DNA from: Nautilus pompilius
Lineage: Eukaryota > Mollusca > Cephalopoda > Nautilida > Nautilidae
Length of the DNA: 64,000 bases
Direction: 5' to 3'
Assembly (NCBI GenBank): GCA_018389105.1
Contig: JACATO010002451.1
Span: 3,922,501-3,986,500, forward strand
Shown here: piece after piece, positions 1-10,545 of the stretch
Layout: each line of letters opens with the position of its first letter
How positions within the stretch are numbered: position 1 is the first letter of the stretch
Translations under genes and position numbers: made by a program
The notes under the pieces: generated by a model
What the model saw: only the letters and a program-made list of their open reading frames with translations
Database searches by the model: none
Told to the model about the DNA's origin: nothing

Positions 1-251
1 TTGGCGATGTGACATCTATCTCCCCAAGCGATGCACCCACGCCCACAAGTTGATGAAGCACCAGTTAATCCAGTACGTCTCTTATCTGGTTTTATCCTCG
101 TTTGCAACTGAAAAGTTAAAGATTATACGTATATAGTTCGGAAACATTGTAAACTTCGGTTGTACAGCTGATGACTAGCCTCTGACAACTTCCTACTACC
201 TTCAGTTTCATTTAGAATTAGCTGTAAACCACGAGGGTTTACTCCACAAAT
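1..251. other. unassigned sequence left of methyltransferase copy 1
   Basis: Not similar to the 3' flank of the other methyltransferase copies. The break at about 252 marks a rearrangement end point. An open frame runs on through it, but its residues after GIDI do not resemble the family C-terminus. Confidence 0.4.
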
Positions 252-1063
252 ATCTATTCCGGATTCCTGCCAGGCTTTTCGCATGTCATCCAACAGAAAT
301 AAGCCGTCTGGAAAACATTCCGCCAAATTGGTAGCGAGTTTCTTCATAAGTATCCACAGCAACAACCCAGCCACCAAGTTTCACAAGGGAAACAACTCTT
401 CGCACAATTCTCCGGTAGTCGTCGATGTCGGTTGTGGCAGATTTCAGACAAAATAACGTAACAACAGCATCGACCGGTTTGAGAACGGAAGGGGCCAAGG
501 GATGGTCCTGTCTGACGTCACAATACAGAACGGCTCTCACCTTCTGTCGTATCTCTTCTTCCATCTCGGCCATTGTCCTTCTGTAAGAATACACAGAGGG
601 ATATACTGAATATTTTAAGTATATTCAGTTGATAAATATTATTTACTAATTATGGAATATTAAAGGTAACCAACCTATTAAATTTGCTTTCACTGTTAGG
701 GAAAAGGTAAAATTAGTTAATTGATAACTAGAACCTTTCGTGGGTAGTCAGTCTGTTCGTTACGACGACACAAAATCGACAGGTGTGTTAAATTTACCTG
801 GTGGAGATAAAAGGTTACAAACGAGGTGCGGAGCCAAAATAATAACTGGTATAAAAACCTATGATTCTCCAGTTGAGCCACTTCGTCAAACGTGGTAGAG
901 AAATCGTGGTCCAGAGTTCCATTCCACCATTTTGCTAGAACCTCTCTGTTCTCCTTCACCAGGTCGCTCAAGTAGATGTTTGTAAAACACGGAGCGGCGC
1001 TGATGGCGCTATAGACGGTCGGTCCTGTGCCCACATCCAGCAGAGTTTCCCCGTTAATATTTC
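252..1063 (-). pseudogene. NNMT/PNMT-type methyltransferase copy 1, exons 2 and 3 only, frameshifted
   Basis: Exon 2 spans 859-1063 (205 nt, acceptor CGTGTAG, donor AG|GTTTTT). It encodes the SAM-binding motif I LLDVGTGPTVY followed by SDLVKENREVL and ends in QLENHR. Exon 3 starts at 580 after a TTCTTACAG acceptor and reads EEEIRQKVRAVLYCDV, DDYRRIVRRVVSLVKLGGW, as in the intact copy at 10546-12829. Two bases are missing in the stretch after YQFGG (about 300-340), which throws the frame. The normal sequence resumes in another frame as LLDDMRKAWQESGIDI. Homology then stops near 252, so the last 30 or so codons (KIWKERV... to the end) are lost. No exon 1 was found up to 1838. The family is clear; lack of function is inferred from the frameshift and both missing ends. 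Confidence 0.85.
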
Positions 1064-1836
1064 CTACACGGTAACAAAAATTAGTAAAGTTGAACAAATT
1101 CTCAGAAACCCTGAGTCAGACGAGTTTAATAGTAGCTATACTTTTTAAACGCAAAAAAATCGAACATTATTAAAATATTAATTATTACAATTTTTTGCTT
1201 TAAATAAGCGAATTTTTAAAATATATACATTAAAGGATTACAAATTAAATAAATTATAAAGAAACAATAAAGGTGGCTTTAATAAAATTGATTGTCCACT
1301 GCTAAAATTGCACAAAGGGTTTCCATATGAGATTGAATACGTAAACCACTAACAAACATATCTACAGCGGGACTGCTAAGTTTCCATATTCAGTTTTAAA
1401 TAAGAATTCCTCTTAGACAATACAGAAAACAAAAACCAGAAAGGCATATTCCACTCGGGACATTGTCTTGCCTTATGCACGTATATTTTCGTAAAACTTA
1501 TCTACAAAATTCATTCAGCATTAGTTTCGGAGGTTTAAACCTCCCAGGTTCCGTTTCCGATAACCAGCCTCCATTTTGTAGAAACCCAAGATGCCTGGAG
1601 GAAAACCGCGAACAGCTGATACAGGAGACAGAGATAAAATTATGCTGTGGGGCATCGCCAGGTCTGAACCGTACTCACCTGCACGCCTGATTCTCCACGG
1701 TTTGACTTATATGGCATTCAAATATTTTTAGACTTTATTCGTGCAACAATATGATGGAATAATGCAGATGACGTAAATATATGGCAGTTTGGTAACGTAA
1801 GGAATTTACATTATATGTAATTATTAACAAACCTTT

Positions 1837-1838
<2 letters not shown>
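1064..1838. other. AT-rich non-coding stretch
   Basis: Expected place for intron 1 and exon 1 of copy 1, but no MSTDY..KDFD-like exon is visible on either strand. A 75-codon open frame at 1463-1690 on the plus strand has no recognisable features. Confidence 0.4.
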
Positions 1839-1878
<40 letters not shown>

Positions 1879-2014
1879 ACATCTCCATCTCTCTCTCTCT
1901 CATTCTCATATCTCTCCCTCTCTCTCATATCTCTCTCTCTCTCATTCTCATATCTCTCCTCCCTCTCTCTCATATATCTCTCTCTCTCATTCTCATATCT
2001 CTCCCTCTCTCTCA

Positions 2015-2058
<44 letters not shown>
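1839..2058. repeat. CT/GA microsatellite with internal imperfect longer-period repeat
   Basis: Nearly pure CT dinucleotides at both ends. The middle has recurring CATTCTCATATCTCTCC-like variants, giving a longer period within the array. The open frame seen through it (arginine/glutamate repeats) is a low-complexity artefact. Confidence 0.95.
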
Positions 2059-2059
<1 letters not shown>

Positions 2060-3795
2060 AGCATTTAGCCAGCTGTCCTGACGCCAATTTTAAAATTCGA
2101 TTTCCCTATTTATCTACATTCGAAAAAAATTACATTTATTATTATTCATATTTAAGGTGTGATTATTTATCCAGTGAAACTCAAGGTGTTTTATGAAACA
2201 TCGGTGCCATTCTAACATCTAGTACTCACTATACAAAGGATATATCTTCAGAAAGGTATGATAATATTACTACGCCACATTACGAGGAACAGTGAAAATT
2301 CATTCTGCAAAAGGAACACGAAATTCCTCTTGTCAGATGGCCCTAGAGAGTACTGCGACTGCTAGAAGGTGAAACAGTTGATATATACCTTAAGGTAGGA
2401 ACAGTGAAGGTTACAGACGACGGCACAGGCCAAAGATCTCTACATGCTTCATTGCAAAGTGTCCAAATTTATAGGAGATGCTCCAATGGTCTTCCTCCTA
2501 TTAAGCTGAGTTTCCCTTATTCTACTGCAGAACCAGATAGAATCCTGTGAACGAATAGGCAAATGTTGCTACTGTTTCAGGATGGGTATGGAATAATGCA
2601 GGACCACAACGCCGTCATCTGCATGAAAACTAATTAACACATCGTTTTGGCTACCCTATTTCTCTGATATGTGCACTATATATCATTGGCGGAATACCCT
2701 GTAAAATCCCGAACAACAACTACCTTTTCTGGACGGTAGATGTGGAAGAAAGAATACCGATATCACACTGTCTCTTGTAGCGTTTTGTGGAATCCTTGCC
2801 GCACGTGCTGAAGTTGTCAATACGCCCAAATGTGTATATATATACTCACGACTGTAGTCTGATATTTCGTCAGGCAGTGTACAATATCGCGCACGCATTT
2901 AGAGACCTCGTTTCTCTGTGATCACGGAAAACGGACGGAATGACCGAATCCAGTTTTCCAAATCAACAAGTAGTAGGTCAGCAAGACTGCAACAATTACA
3001 CTCTATCCACCTCTATTTTTTAAAAATAATTCTAATTCCATTTAATAGTGAAAATCCTAAACTTCCGTCATCCATCTATCCTCTCTAGTAAAGCAACACA
3101 CAGAGCACGTCTTAGTTCTTTTTTTCAAAAAATCTGACTTAAAGATGATTCCCTTGACATAATGAATCCAATTGTGTCACGAAAGAACTTTTTGAATAAA
3201 GAGATATTGCAGACCTTACCTGCAAACTAGAACTCAAAATTATTTGCACACCTTAAACGTTATCGTTCTGAAAATGTTAACTTAATGATGTCCAATTAAA
3301 AAAAATATATATTAGTTCAGAAGCAAATGTGTGTAATATATTAATGAGCTAAGCAGCAGATTTACTGGTTATAAATGACACAAGGAAGCTCTGATAACCT
3401 GCAGATGATTCAGGTAAAGTCATCTCAGTATAATGTCTGAAGTGCATCAAATATAATTTGCCTTATTTAATATTCAAAGCTTAATAAATAATAAATTTAA
3501 AAAAACCATGGACCCGAAGCGAAAAATTTCATTCAGTCTGGTGAGTTATTTAGAGAGAATTAGAGAATTATTCGGCTTGATAAACCTGGGTTGAATGTTC
3601 GATAAGATATTCAATAAGGATCGGGAAATAATTAATGTAAACATGAATAAAATTTTCTTAGAAAGGGCAATTGAATAAAGACAAAAGTATAGTCAAAATA
3701 TTTCAAGCCTGCATTATTTGACACTAATGTAGTCGTCGTCTTTGATCTTATGATCTGAAAACAAATAGTTTTATTCCTATTACAAGTAAGTTTAT
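2059..3795. other. no supported gene
   Basis: Mixed unique sequence. A 71-codon minus-strand frame at 2683-2898 has no recognisable motif and no splice context. Nothing else supported. Confidence 0.4.
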
Positions 3796-5215
3796 ATTAA
3801 ATAGATCAGTTATATGAGAAATAGATGACCCCTTCCCTCCATCATCTCCTTTATATTTTAAAGATCTGTCATTAGAAACCAAAATTACCGACGTAAATTC
3901 CTTCAAAACCACTTAGATTCCTCTTCAAACCCGATTAACAGAACAGGTGAGACAAATGCCGCTACACCGAACATTCGGTTTTCTTGGACTACTGGAGGAG
4001 AAGATAAGATAATTTGAAGAAGAGTTAATCATCATCTCTGGGGTCTGGGCTTATAGTAGTGGGACAGGTGAGAATATGACTGACCGAGTATCCACGGCCA
4101 AATGAAGAACTCTACCTGTAGATGTTTACTGGCTTCATTCAGCCAGCAGATCCAAGAAATATACATCAGTCTAACTTCGTTTATTTCCTCACAGAACTGG
4201 TTCAGCGGTAATCCAAGAAATGATGTAATGTCCTTGATTCATGATAACCGTTTTTAGTTAAGGTAACAAAGCTGATGTTTTTAACTCTGATTATCTATAA
4301 TAAAAAGTAATTTCACCTGTGGCACTGAGCGATGACCTAAGTTCCACCCGATCAGCCGGAATACCTTCCACAGACACGGGCTCTCAAGGATACTACACCT
4401 GTTAGTTCAGCCCCTCCTTAATCTTGCTCCGACTGGGAACTTGTACAATCTGCCGTAGACCACGTGGTTAACATCAATAAACGCCCGGATGTGGACACTA
4501 GTATTTCGGTCACATGCATCTATAAACATTATGGAAACAATATCTCCAGTGATTTCTTCTTTGTGTCTGCTGAATCTCATATTTTATGATTCGTGCCGAC
4601 GAGAAATCTGGGATACATCGATATTTGATATCTTTAGCCTTTATTAGCCCCACTAAGATAGTGACCTTTGACCTGATCTGTGTCGCAGAGCTCCAGTCTG
4701 ATACTGGAAGAATGTCACCGAAAGTTCAGTTGTTCCTCGTCACGCTCTCACCTACATAAACGTCCAGGTGATCATAATAATAATAATAACAAAAGTATAC
4801 TTAGTATTTTGTAAAATTATTCCTGCCAAAAATCCTTACGAACGTTTTTCTCGTAAATGAGCTCTACGGTATTTGAAATCGCCTCGATATTTCCTACAAT
4901 TATCTACCATTTTCACATTTTCAAGTCGACATAAAAAATATTATCTTCAAAATTTTTTGAATTTCTTCGTCTCTTCTGTTCTCATGGCTGCAACAGCGCA
5001 GTGGTTATTTGTAGTAGAAGTATATCAGTACCTACAGACAATTACACAGCTTGACAGCCAACTGTAAGTAGAATTCTCAGCGAGGTAGTGAAGGAAGGAT
5101 TTACTATCTACGAGTCTTTGGTCAACCGATCAGACATCAGACAGCTGAAATCCGAACAGAGTTTATTCAATTTTAACACAAACGGCTTTTTTAAATATAA
5201 TTCGGTCAAGAAACT
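3796..5215 (+). repeat. left member of a long inverted segmental duplication (partner 43276-44560)
   Basis: Read forward, this matches the reverse complement of 43276-44560 over most of its length, with small indels. Shared landmarks: the TCATCTCCTTTATATTTTAAAG stretch near 3845 (partner near 44490), the exon-like segment at 4336-4589, the CATAAACGTCCAGGTGATCA stretch near 4755 (partner near 43745), and the segment around 5050-5165 (partner 43376-43460). The left member has an extra AGAACAGGTGAGACAAATG-type insertion near 3940-4010. The two lie about 38 kb apart in opposite orientation. Confidence 0.85.
4336..4589 (+). pseudogene. broken copy of the candidate terminal exon at 43924-44186
   Basis: Aligns codon for codon with the open exon at 43924-44186 and ends at the equivalent stop, after a C-terminal ISSDFFFVS...HIL. 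An in-frame TAA at 4419-4421 replaces the serine codon of the other copy (PPS to PP-stop). The splice-acceptor side is diverged. The absence of frame-changing indels after the stop suggests it was coding until recently. Parent gene not recognised. Confidence 0.55.
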
Positions 5216-5275
5216 GTTCTTTATTTTTAAAATTATATTAAATCAAATTTCAAAATTGTATCCCTTTTTCTACTT
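5212..5275 (+). repeat. edge of the large direct duplication (matches 51144-51207 and 60005-60068)
   Basis: The segment beginning AAGAAACTGTTCTTTATTT matches 51144-51207 and 60005-60068. The same block resumes at about 6476 with the sequence equivalent to 51211 onward. The 1.2 kb between (5276-6475) is therefore an insertion in this copy or a deletion in the others. The inverted duplication 3796-5215 ends at the same place, so 5212 is a rearrangement junction. Confidence 0.6.
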
Positions 5276-6201
5276 TATTTTCTAATTTTATAAAAAGAAA
5301 AAAAGTCGATTAAAAATATAATTCCAATTGTCTATGGTATTCTTCTGTGAGATAATAACATTCATCTAACTGTTGCCGTCACTCTACTATCCCTTTGTGA
5401 TTTGCCAGTAAATACAAATCCACAGTCTAATTCCCAACTGTTGTTTATAAAGTATTTATATTAATTATGCTTCATATCTTTTGTACATTATCATCTGAAA
5501 TAAAGTCTTGTTTACGTGTAAACAATAGATCGAGACCAATCACGTTTGAATTATTCGTAATCGTTTGTTTGGAAATTTCGTAATAGTTCTAGAAATATAA
5601 AAGACATCAAAATTATTATTCCTTCCGATGGTTTAATATGATCCAGTTTTTTTTATTTTCACATAATTCGTAGAATATAAATAATTCTGATTAAAATTCC
5701 GAATAAATTTGGCTCGGGTACTAAATATTATTAAGGTTTTTAATTGGGTATTCATTAATTGTTCACATACTTATTAATAATTTGGTTGGACAAAATCTAA
5801 ACGTTCTGATGGTTGTATACTTGCTTGATGTCTGATATTCAGGATGATTCAAAGATGTTCATGAAGCAACCCTGACTCTGAAAACACAGGACCTCACAAC
5901 TTTATCTGCAAGTTTATTGATATTAGCAGCTTGAATACTGTTTTTCTGATCGAATTAACTTGATATTTTATCTATTTTATCCTATCGATACAATTTTGTG
6001 GGTTTTCTGTTCTTTTTTTATACAGATTACTCTCTCTCTCTCTCTCTCCATCCATCTCTCTCTCTCTCTCTCTCTCTCTCCACCCATCTCTCTCTCCTCT
6101 CTCTCCATCCATCTCTCTCTCTCCATCTCTCTCTCTCCATCCATCTCTCTCTCTCTCTCTCTCTCTCTCCTCTCTCTCTCCATCTCTTCTCTCTCTCTCC
6201 A

Positions 6202-6263
<62 letters not shown>

Positions 6264-6475
6264 TCTCTCTCTCTCTCTCTCTCACTGTTTCTGTCTCTAA
6301 CTAAAGAAAAAACAGATTAAATTATTGAAATAAACGGCTGAAGTCTGTAAAAGCCGTCGCCTCTAGATTCAGAAAAAATTCTATTTAATTTAAGTGTTAA
6401 TTAGCGAAACAATACTGGTTTTAGTTAGAAGCTAATACAGCTATTTGGTCGTGTAGACTCACGGTAGGTAATGCT
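5276..6475. other. insertion-like stretch containing a CT microsatellite
   Basis: AT-rich and absent from the equivalent position in the duplicates at 51.2 kb and 60.1 kb. No transposase, reverse transcriptase or clear terminal repeat seen. Confidence 0.4.
6031..6283. repeat. CT/GA microsatellite
   Basis: About 250 bp of CT dinucleotides with CCATCCAT and TCTTC interruptions. The serine/leucine-rich and arginine/glutamate-rich open frames here are low-complexity artefacts. Confidence 0.95.
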
Positions 6476-6708
6476 CTTTTTAACAATTTCTTTATAAAAT
6501 CCTTCTTCTGTTAATTCCCTGGTGGCCACTTTATTATTGACGGTCTTCCTCAGTAGCAAAGAAAATGGAGAGACACCTTTTCTTGTGAAACTCTGATCAT
6601 TTATTGTTGTTTGTCTTTGTGTTTGGTCACAAACTTATCGAGTTTCCATAAATATATAAGAAGGAAGAAATACAGTTTTGAGTCATTTGCTTATCACTTT
6701 ATAATCTG

Positions 6709-6948
6709 TTATCCTTTTGTCATATGACACCTGAGATTGAACGAAGTAGGATAAAAGAAACAGAGTCGAGGTGCACTGTCTGCCGTAGGGAGTAATTTGA
6801 TAAATGTACGTTTAGCTTGTTCCAGACCGGTCTGATCGTCTTCTATCAGAAACCTGTCAATCAAGCAGGTGAGAGCGGTCGACAGGTGAATTAAAGTGAA
6901 GAATTCAGAATTCCATATGGCGTCCTTTATATCATCCAAATCGTCCAT
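6709..6948 (-). CDS. candidate terminal exon of an unidentified protein, copy A
   Basis: Seventy-nine codons are open. The last 60 or so residues run IHLSTALTCLIDRFLIEDD, then TGLEQAKRTFIKL, and end in RCHMTKG. The same frame recurs at 51425-51649 and 60285-60500 with few amino-acid changes and no indels downstream of IHLSTAL. This copy begins with an acidic segment MDDLDDIKDAIW that the other two lack or have broken. The predicted segment is helical and soluble, with no signal peptide. I do not recognise the family. Its coding status rests on frame conservation across three copies, and the duplication is recent enough that this support is moderate. Confidence 0.4.
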   Translation of the reverse strand: MDDLDDIKDAIWNSEFFTLIHLSTALTCLIDRFLIEDDQTGLEQAKRTFIKLLPTADSAPRLCFFYPTSFNLRCHMTKG

Positions 6949-7559
6949 AGAGAACTATTATATAACATTCACGTGTCATACGAAACCTGTTGAAAATTTC
7001 TTAGTGAATATTTGATGCTTGAAGATTAAAATATTTCACCTGTGTTTATTGTAAAGATGCTAACTTAAAATACAAATGAAGAGCCGTTCGTAGAGGCTCT
7101 AAATTTGGCTGTCACCCATCTGTTAGATCTGGTTATGTCTATCATCCTCAGCAGGTATAGTTAGTCCTTGGTTGATATATTTATGATAGATTCTCCCAAG
7201 TGTATTGTACGTCAATTTTGGTGTTTGCGTCCCGATTGTATTAACTTTGCTGCCGCTTTCGAGTAGCTCATCTGCACTCTTTCTTTAAAGTGTAACTTTC
7301 TGTTCTGTGGGTTGATTCAAAATCTGAGACGGTGATGAAAAAATGGGGTAACAATTATCAAGTTAATAAATTCCTGCCATGGCGCAGATCCCTTAACGAA
7401 AATATGGGGGGAGAGTTACTCAGTAATTAAAATTAAAAAGGTGAGAAAGGTGGGGCAGTGGGTTTGCAGAGGGAATGGCGAGGAGGGCGACGTACCTTGA
7501 CTGCTGACGGTTAACTCTTTATCCAGGTGCGTCGTTCATCCTACTCCGCCAGGGCAACA

Positions 7560-7798
7560 ATGTTTGACAGTTACATGGTTGGTGGGGCTACACAGCTCGT
7601 AAATATGCAGAAAAAAGGTAAAAGTCGTATTCCATAAGAGGAGTAAATGGAAACTACAAACGGTCAGTTTTCGAGGCCTGCGCTAAACAAACATCAATTC
7701 CGAACTATAAAGAGTTCGATATTTTGGTTGTTTTCCGTATAAACTTTGGCGGAAAATTCTCATCACGTGATTTACTAAAAGATAAACTTTCAGAATAA
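7560..7798 (+). pseudogene. broken copy of the short open frame at 52203-52472
   Basis: Starts ATGTTTGACAGTTACATGGT, equivalent to the MIDSDMVGGATKR start at 52203, but part of the middle is deleted and a stop follows the IP codons. The last 36 or so codons (QTSIPNYKEFDILVVFRI, NFGGKFSSRDLLKDKLSE, stop) are intact and indel-free against both other copies. Confidence 0.45.
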
Positions 7799-7944
7799 TA
7801 ATAATTCATCTACCGTAAACACACAAATAGATCACACAACACGGTAAAAGCAAACTCCTGGAACCCATATTTACCAGTTCTTCTTCAGGTCGATTTATCT
7901 CGAAATCTGCTCGTTTGGCCGAAGATGCTGGATTCACTCTCTTT

Positions 7945-8340
7945 GACTCCCCAAATTATATAGATTTCTCAGAGTAAGAAAAAGGGCGGAGTTAACTAAC
8001 GACGGCATTTCGTCAGCCAATCAGTCACCAGACGAACGTCAGCTGACCGGTCGTTCAACGATGATAAACGGACTCAACCGTCGTCCTGCTATATCCCTTC
8101 AGTTCTACTGTCTCTGTCAGTATTTTAGGCGAGACTCTCTACTTCACCGATCTTTATGCTTAGTTTTCTCTTCTTTGTCAGATTCTGTTTGTTGTTGATC
8201 ACGAGAGCCGTTTGTATTCTTTGCTCCCACAGAATGAGAATTAGTCGTAATCCTATGTCAATAACTTAGCGAGCAGCTGTAGTCTGTTCACAGTATAACC
8301 CACCGTCAGTGTATCCAGGTCCGGATACACTACCTACAGA
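7945..8340 (+). promoter_or_regulatory. TATA-bearing conserved block, copy A
   Basis: Contains AATTATATAGATT, then GGGCGGAGTTAACTAACGAC, a CCAAT-type AGCCAATCAG, and further down TTTTCTCTTCTTTGTCAG, a good polypyrimidine tract plus AG. The same order of elements recurs at 52615-53028, at 61490-61590 (cut short) and inverted at 38849-39245. A core promoter with a 5' untranslated exon and a first splice acceptor is my inference. A short hydrophobic frame (MLSFLFFVRFCLLLITRA) starts in the block but is not frame-conserved in the 39-kb copy. Confidence 0.4.
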
Positions 8341-9228
8341 AATGTGGGCGATGATTCCAGTTAAATATTCTTAGGCTGATTTAACTTTCGTCCTTTTAAA
8401 ATGATTATTGATGATGAAGCAGGGAAGTTTTATTATTTATAAAGTTATCTCCATTAATTTACGTTAGTACTCATGTTTGCCCACCAAACTGTACTCGTTG
8501 ATGGAATTTTCCAAACGTCTCACCTCAGAGACCCTCTCATTAACTTTTGTCTTGGAGATAACTCAAAGATGCTGTACTACATAACAGTCCGATGTCCACT
8601 CGTACTAAAGTATCATCGTTTTGTCTGAAGAGCTCAACTACGTCGATATGACATTAATCTTGGTATTTTTTCCATATTTTGCTAAGATCTCGTAATTTCA
8701 GATTTGATTTTTTTACCAAAATATTTACTGGAATTATCCGATAGTAATGTCGGTGCTCTGAGTGGGAGATCTAGAAATATTTGAGAATTAGTATGACTGT
8801 AGGCACGTGCCGTTAGTCGCCACGTCTGCACTCACCCTCAAGATTGTTTTTCTACACTCAAAAGGAAAAATATATCAGCCAATGGGAAGGGTCAGTTTAG
8901 GTGTCAACTTAAGAGATTGGTGGAGCAATCGAAACTATTTCTATAAAAGGACCAACACAAATTCAAAGGAAAGACATAAATCGCCGCTATGTTGCATAAT
9001 TTAATATTGAGTTGAGTCTTGAGTTATTTACGATTGGTGACTGGAACTGAGTTTAGAAATAATTAACGAAGACATGGTACCGACTGCGTTCATCCAGCTG
9101 TCAGATTTGTATTTGGAATTGTCATGGTTTTCTATTACATTTTGCATGAAAGACAAGATATCTGACTTCTAGTTAAAATATTACATTTCTCAAAAACATC
9201 GCATTCTACTGTACCAACAGGGAACTAT
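8341..9228. other. duplicated non-coding stretch (matches 53029-53889)
   Basis: Nearly collinear with 53.03-53.89 kb, with scattered indels. A 65-codon plus-strand frame at 8807-9004 is not kept in the duplicate. Confidence 0.5.
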
Positions 9229-10130
9229 GAGAACCGCTGCCATTTGTCTTCAGTGGATGAACTGGATGCTACATCACTCATTTAAAAATATCGTGGAGGA
9301 AAAATCCAAACATTCCTCGCATTTGTAGGCCATCAGCCGGTTGTAAATCTACTATCGTCGTTCTCGCCTCGACGAGATTCTCTACAGCTCCGTTATTTCC
9401 TGTTGTTAAAAATGGATGAATTAAATGTTATTTATTACAGTTTCCGAGGATACCCTCGAGTGACCGGCAGAAATCAGCTGAAAGGAAAATTGTTCTCTTG
9501 GAATAATTAAACTCTCCCCTGGGGCCGTCGATCAGCCACAGCTCGGCGCCGTCCGTCCTCGGTGACTCCCAGTCTTTCTACTGTTCGTTTGTGTTCTGCT
9601 GAAGTCGGATTCGTTTACCTGTCTCTCTGGACGAATGAACAGATGGAGCTCCGCGGATGTTCTTTCTCGAGCTAAAAGATGCTTTCAGAGACAGAGTAGA
9701 GATTAAGGTTTGAAGTGATGGTGGCATCACTGAATATCCAGATGAGCGAGCGGTGAAACATCCGGCACCGATCTCCAGGATCCCGTTTACAGGACCATGT
9801 TTTCCGCAGGGATTTGCCATCATCTGTTCTTATTTTCCTTTCTTGTTTAACAGCGAAGTTATAAAAATACGGAAATATGAGGAGCAGTCGAGTAACAAAC
9901 CACCTACCGATCGGACGAGAGAGTTTGATACGATCTTTCTGTTACCTGATTTGTCCGTATGGATAAATCATCATCCGCGTGGGTTCGATCCCATCAGACA
10001 GAATCCGACTGCTGAAGCTGTTTGTCTGTCGTCGCGTTTTGTTGGCTGAACTGCGGAATCTATAATCACCGAATAAATAACTAGAAGAAATTCAGGTCGA
10101 CATCGAGACAACAGAGAAGAATGTTCCGAG
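9229..10130. other. duplicated block with non-conserved or overlapping open frames
   Basis: Matches 53890-54790. The plus-strand frame MRTAAICLQW is open in the 53.9-kb copy but frameshifted here by one missing G. The region 9535-9850 is open on both strands in both copies (minus NPCGKHGPVNGILEIG, plus SRIPFTGPCFPQGFAIICSY). The substitutions between copies change amino acids freely in both frames, so I do not call a gene. Confidence 0.4.
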
Positions 10131-10340
10131 CCTGGAAACCTCAGGTAGGAGCTTCCCTTGTTCCCGTCCACCGTATTAAAGACGGACGTTCACGGAAAGG
10201 TCACCCAGACCGACCGGATTAGACGGGGATCTCAACTACTGGTATCCAGTCCCTTCACCGTGTATTTCGGCGGATCACCACCACAAATAATCTCCATCCT
10301 CTCCAAGACTAAGAAAGAATCGATATCCATCTCACAAACG
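10130..10340 (-). other. conserved downstream block that travels with the methyltransferase gene, copy A
   Basis: Lies about 200 bp past the methyltransferase stop codon and beyond its polyadenylation signal. Recognisably the same block stands at the same distance from exon 3 at 54790-55010, 24150-24320 and 30650-30800, the last two very diverged. Common core on the minus strand: GATCC..C.AAATA, then GGATACCA, then TGACCTTTCC-like. Function unknown; no frame is open in all copies. Confidence 0.5.
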
Positions 10341-10443
10341 GCTCTTTCAGGAACAACAGGAAACTATTTAGATAGAAACATTTTTATTTCTCTCAAACAC
10401 AATTAGATATTTTCCAATGTCAAACTGTAAAACCAAAACCAGT

Positions 10444-10449
10444 TTTATT
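10444..10449 (-). terminator. polyadenylation signal AATAAA for methyltransferase copy 2
   Basis: AATAAA on the minus strand, about 97 nt after the stop codon at 10546. The equivalent signal in copy 3 is at 55108-55113. Confidence 0.5.
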
Positions 10450-10545
10450 TAATTTCCATAGAAAGTTGATATTTTAAAGTACAATTGGTTCACATATAAT
10501 TTTATAATTTGCCTGTCATCAGCCAATGTTACAATTGGAGCCAAT

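Noticed and set aside
123..377. Open frame continuing from methyltransferase copy 1 to position 123
   Set aside because: Only the first part (LLDDMRKAWQESGIDI) belongs to the family; the rest is read-through into unrelated sequence.
5960..6304. Long serine/leucine-rich and arginine/glutamate-rich open frames (also at 1836-2087)
   Set aside because: Translations of CT/GA microsatellites; every frame is open because the repeat has no stops.
9578..9823. Minus-strand frame NPCGKHGPVNGILEIG, also open at 54242-54487
   Set aside because: The opposite strand is open as well, and the differences between the copies are mostly amino-acid changing, which does not suggest selection on protein.
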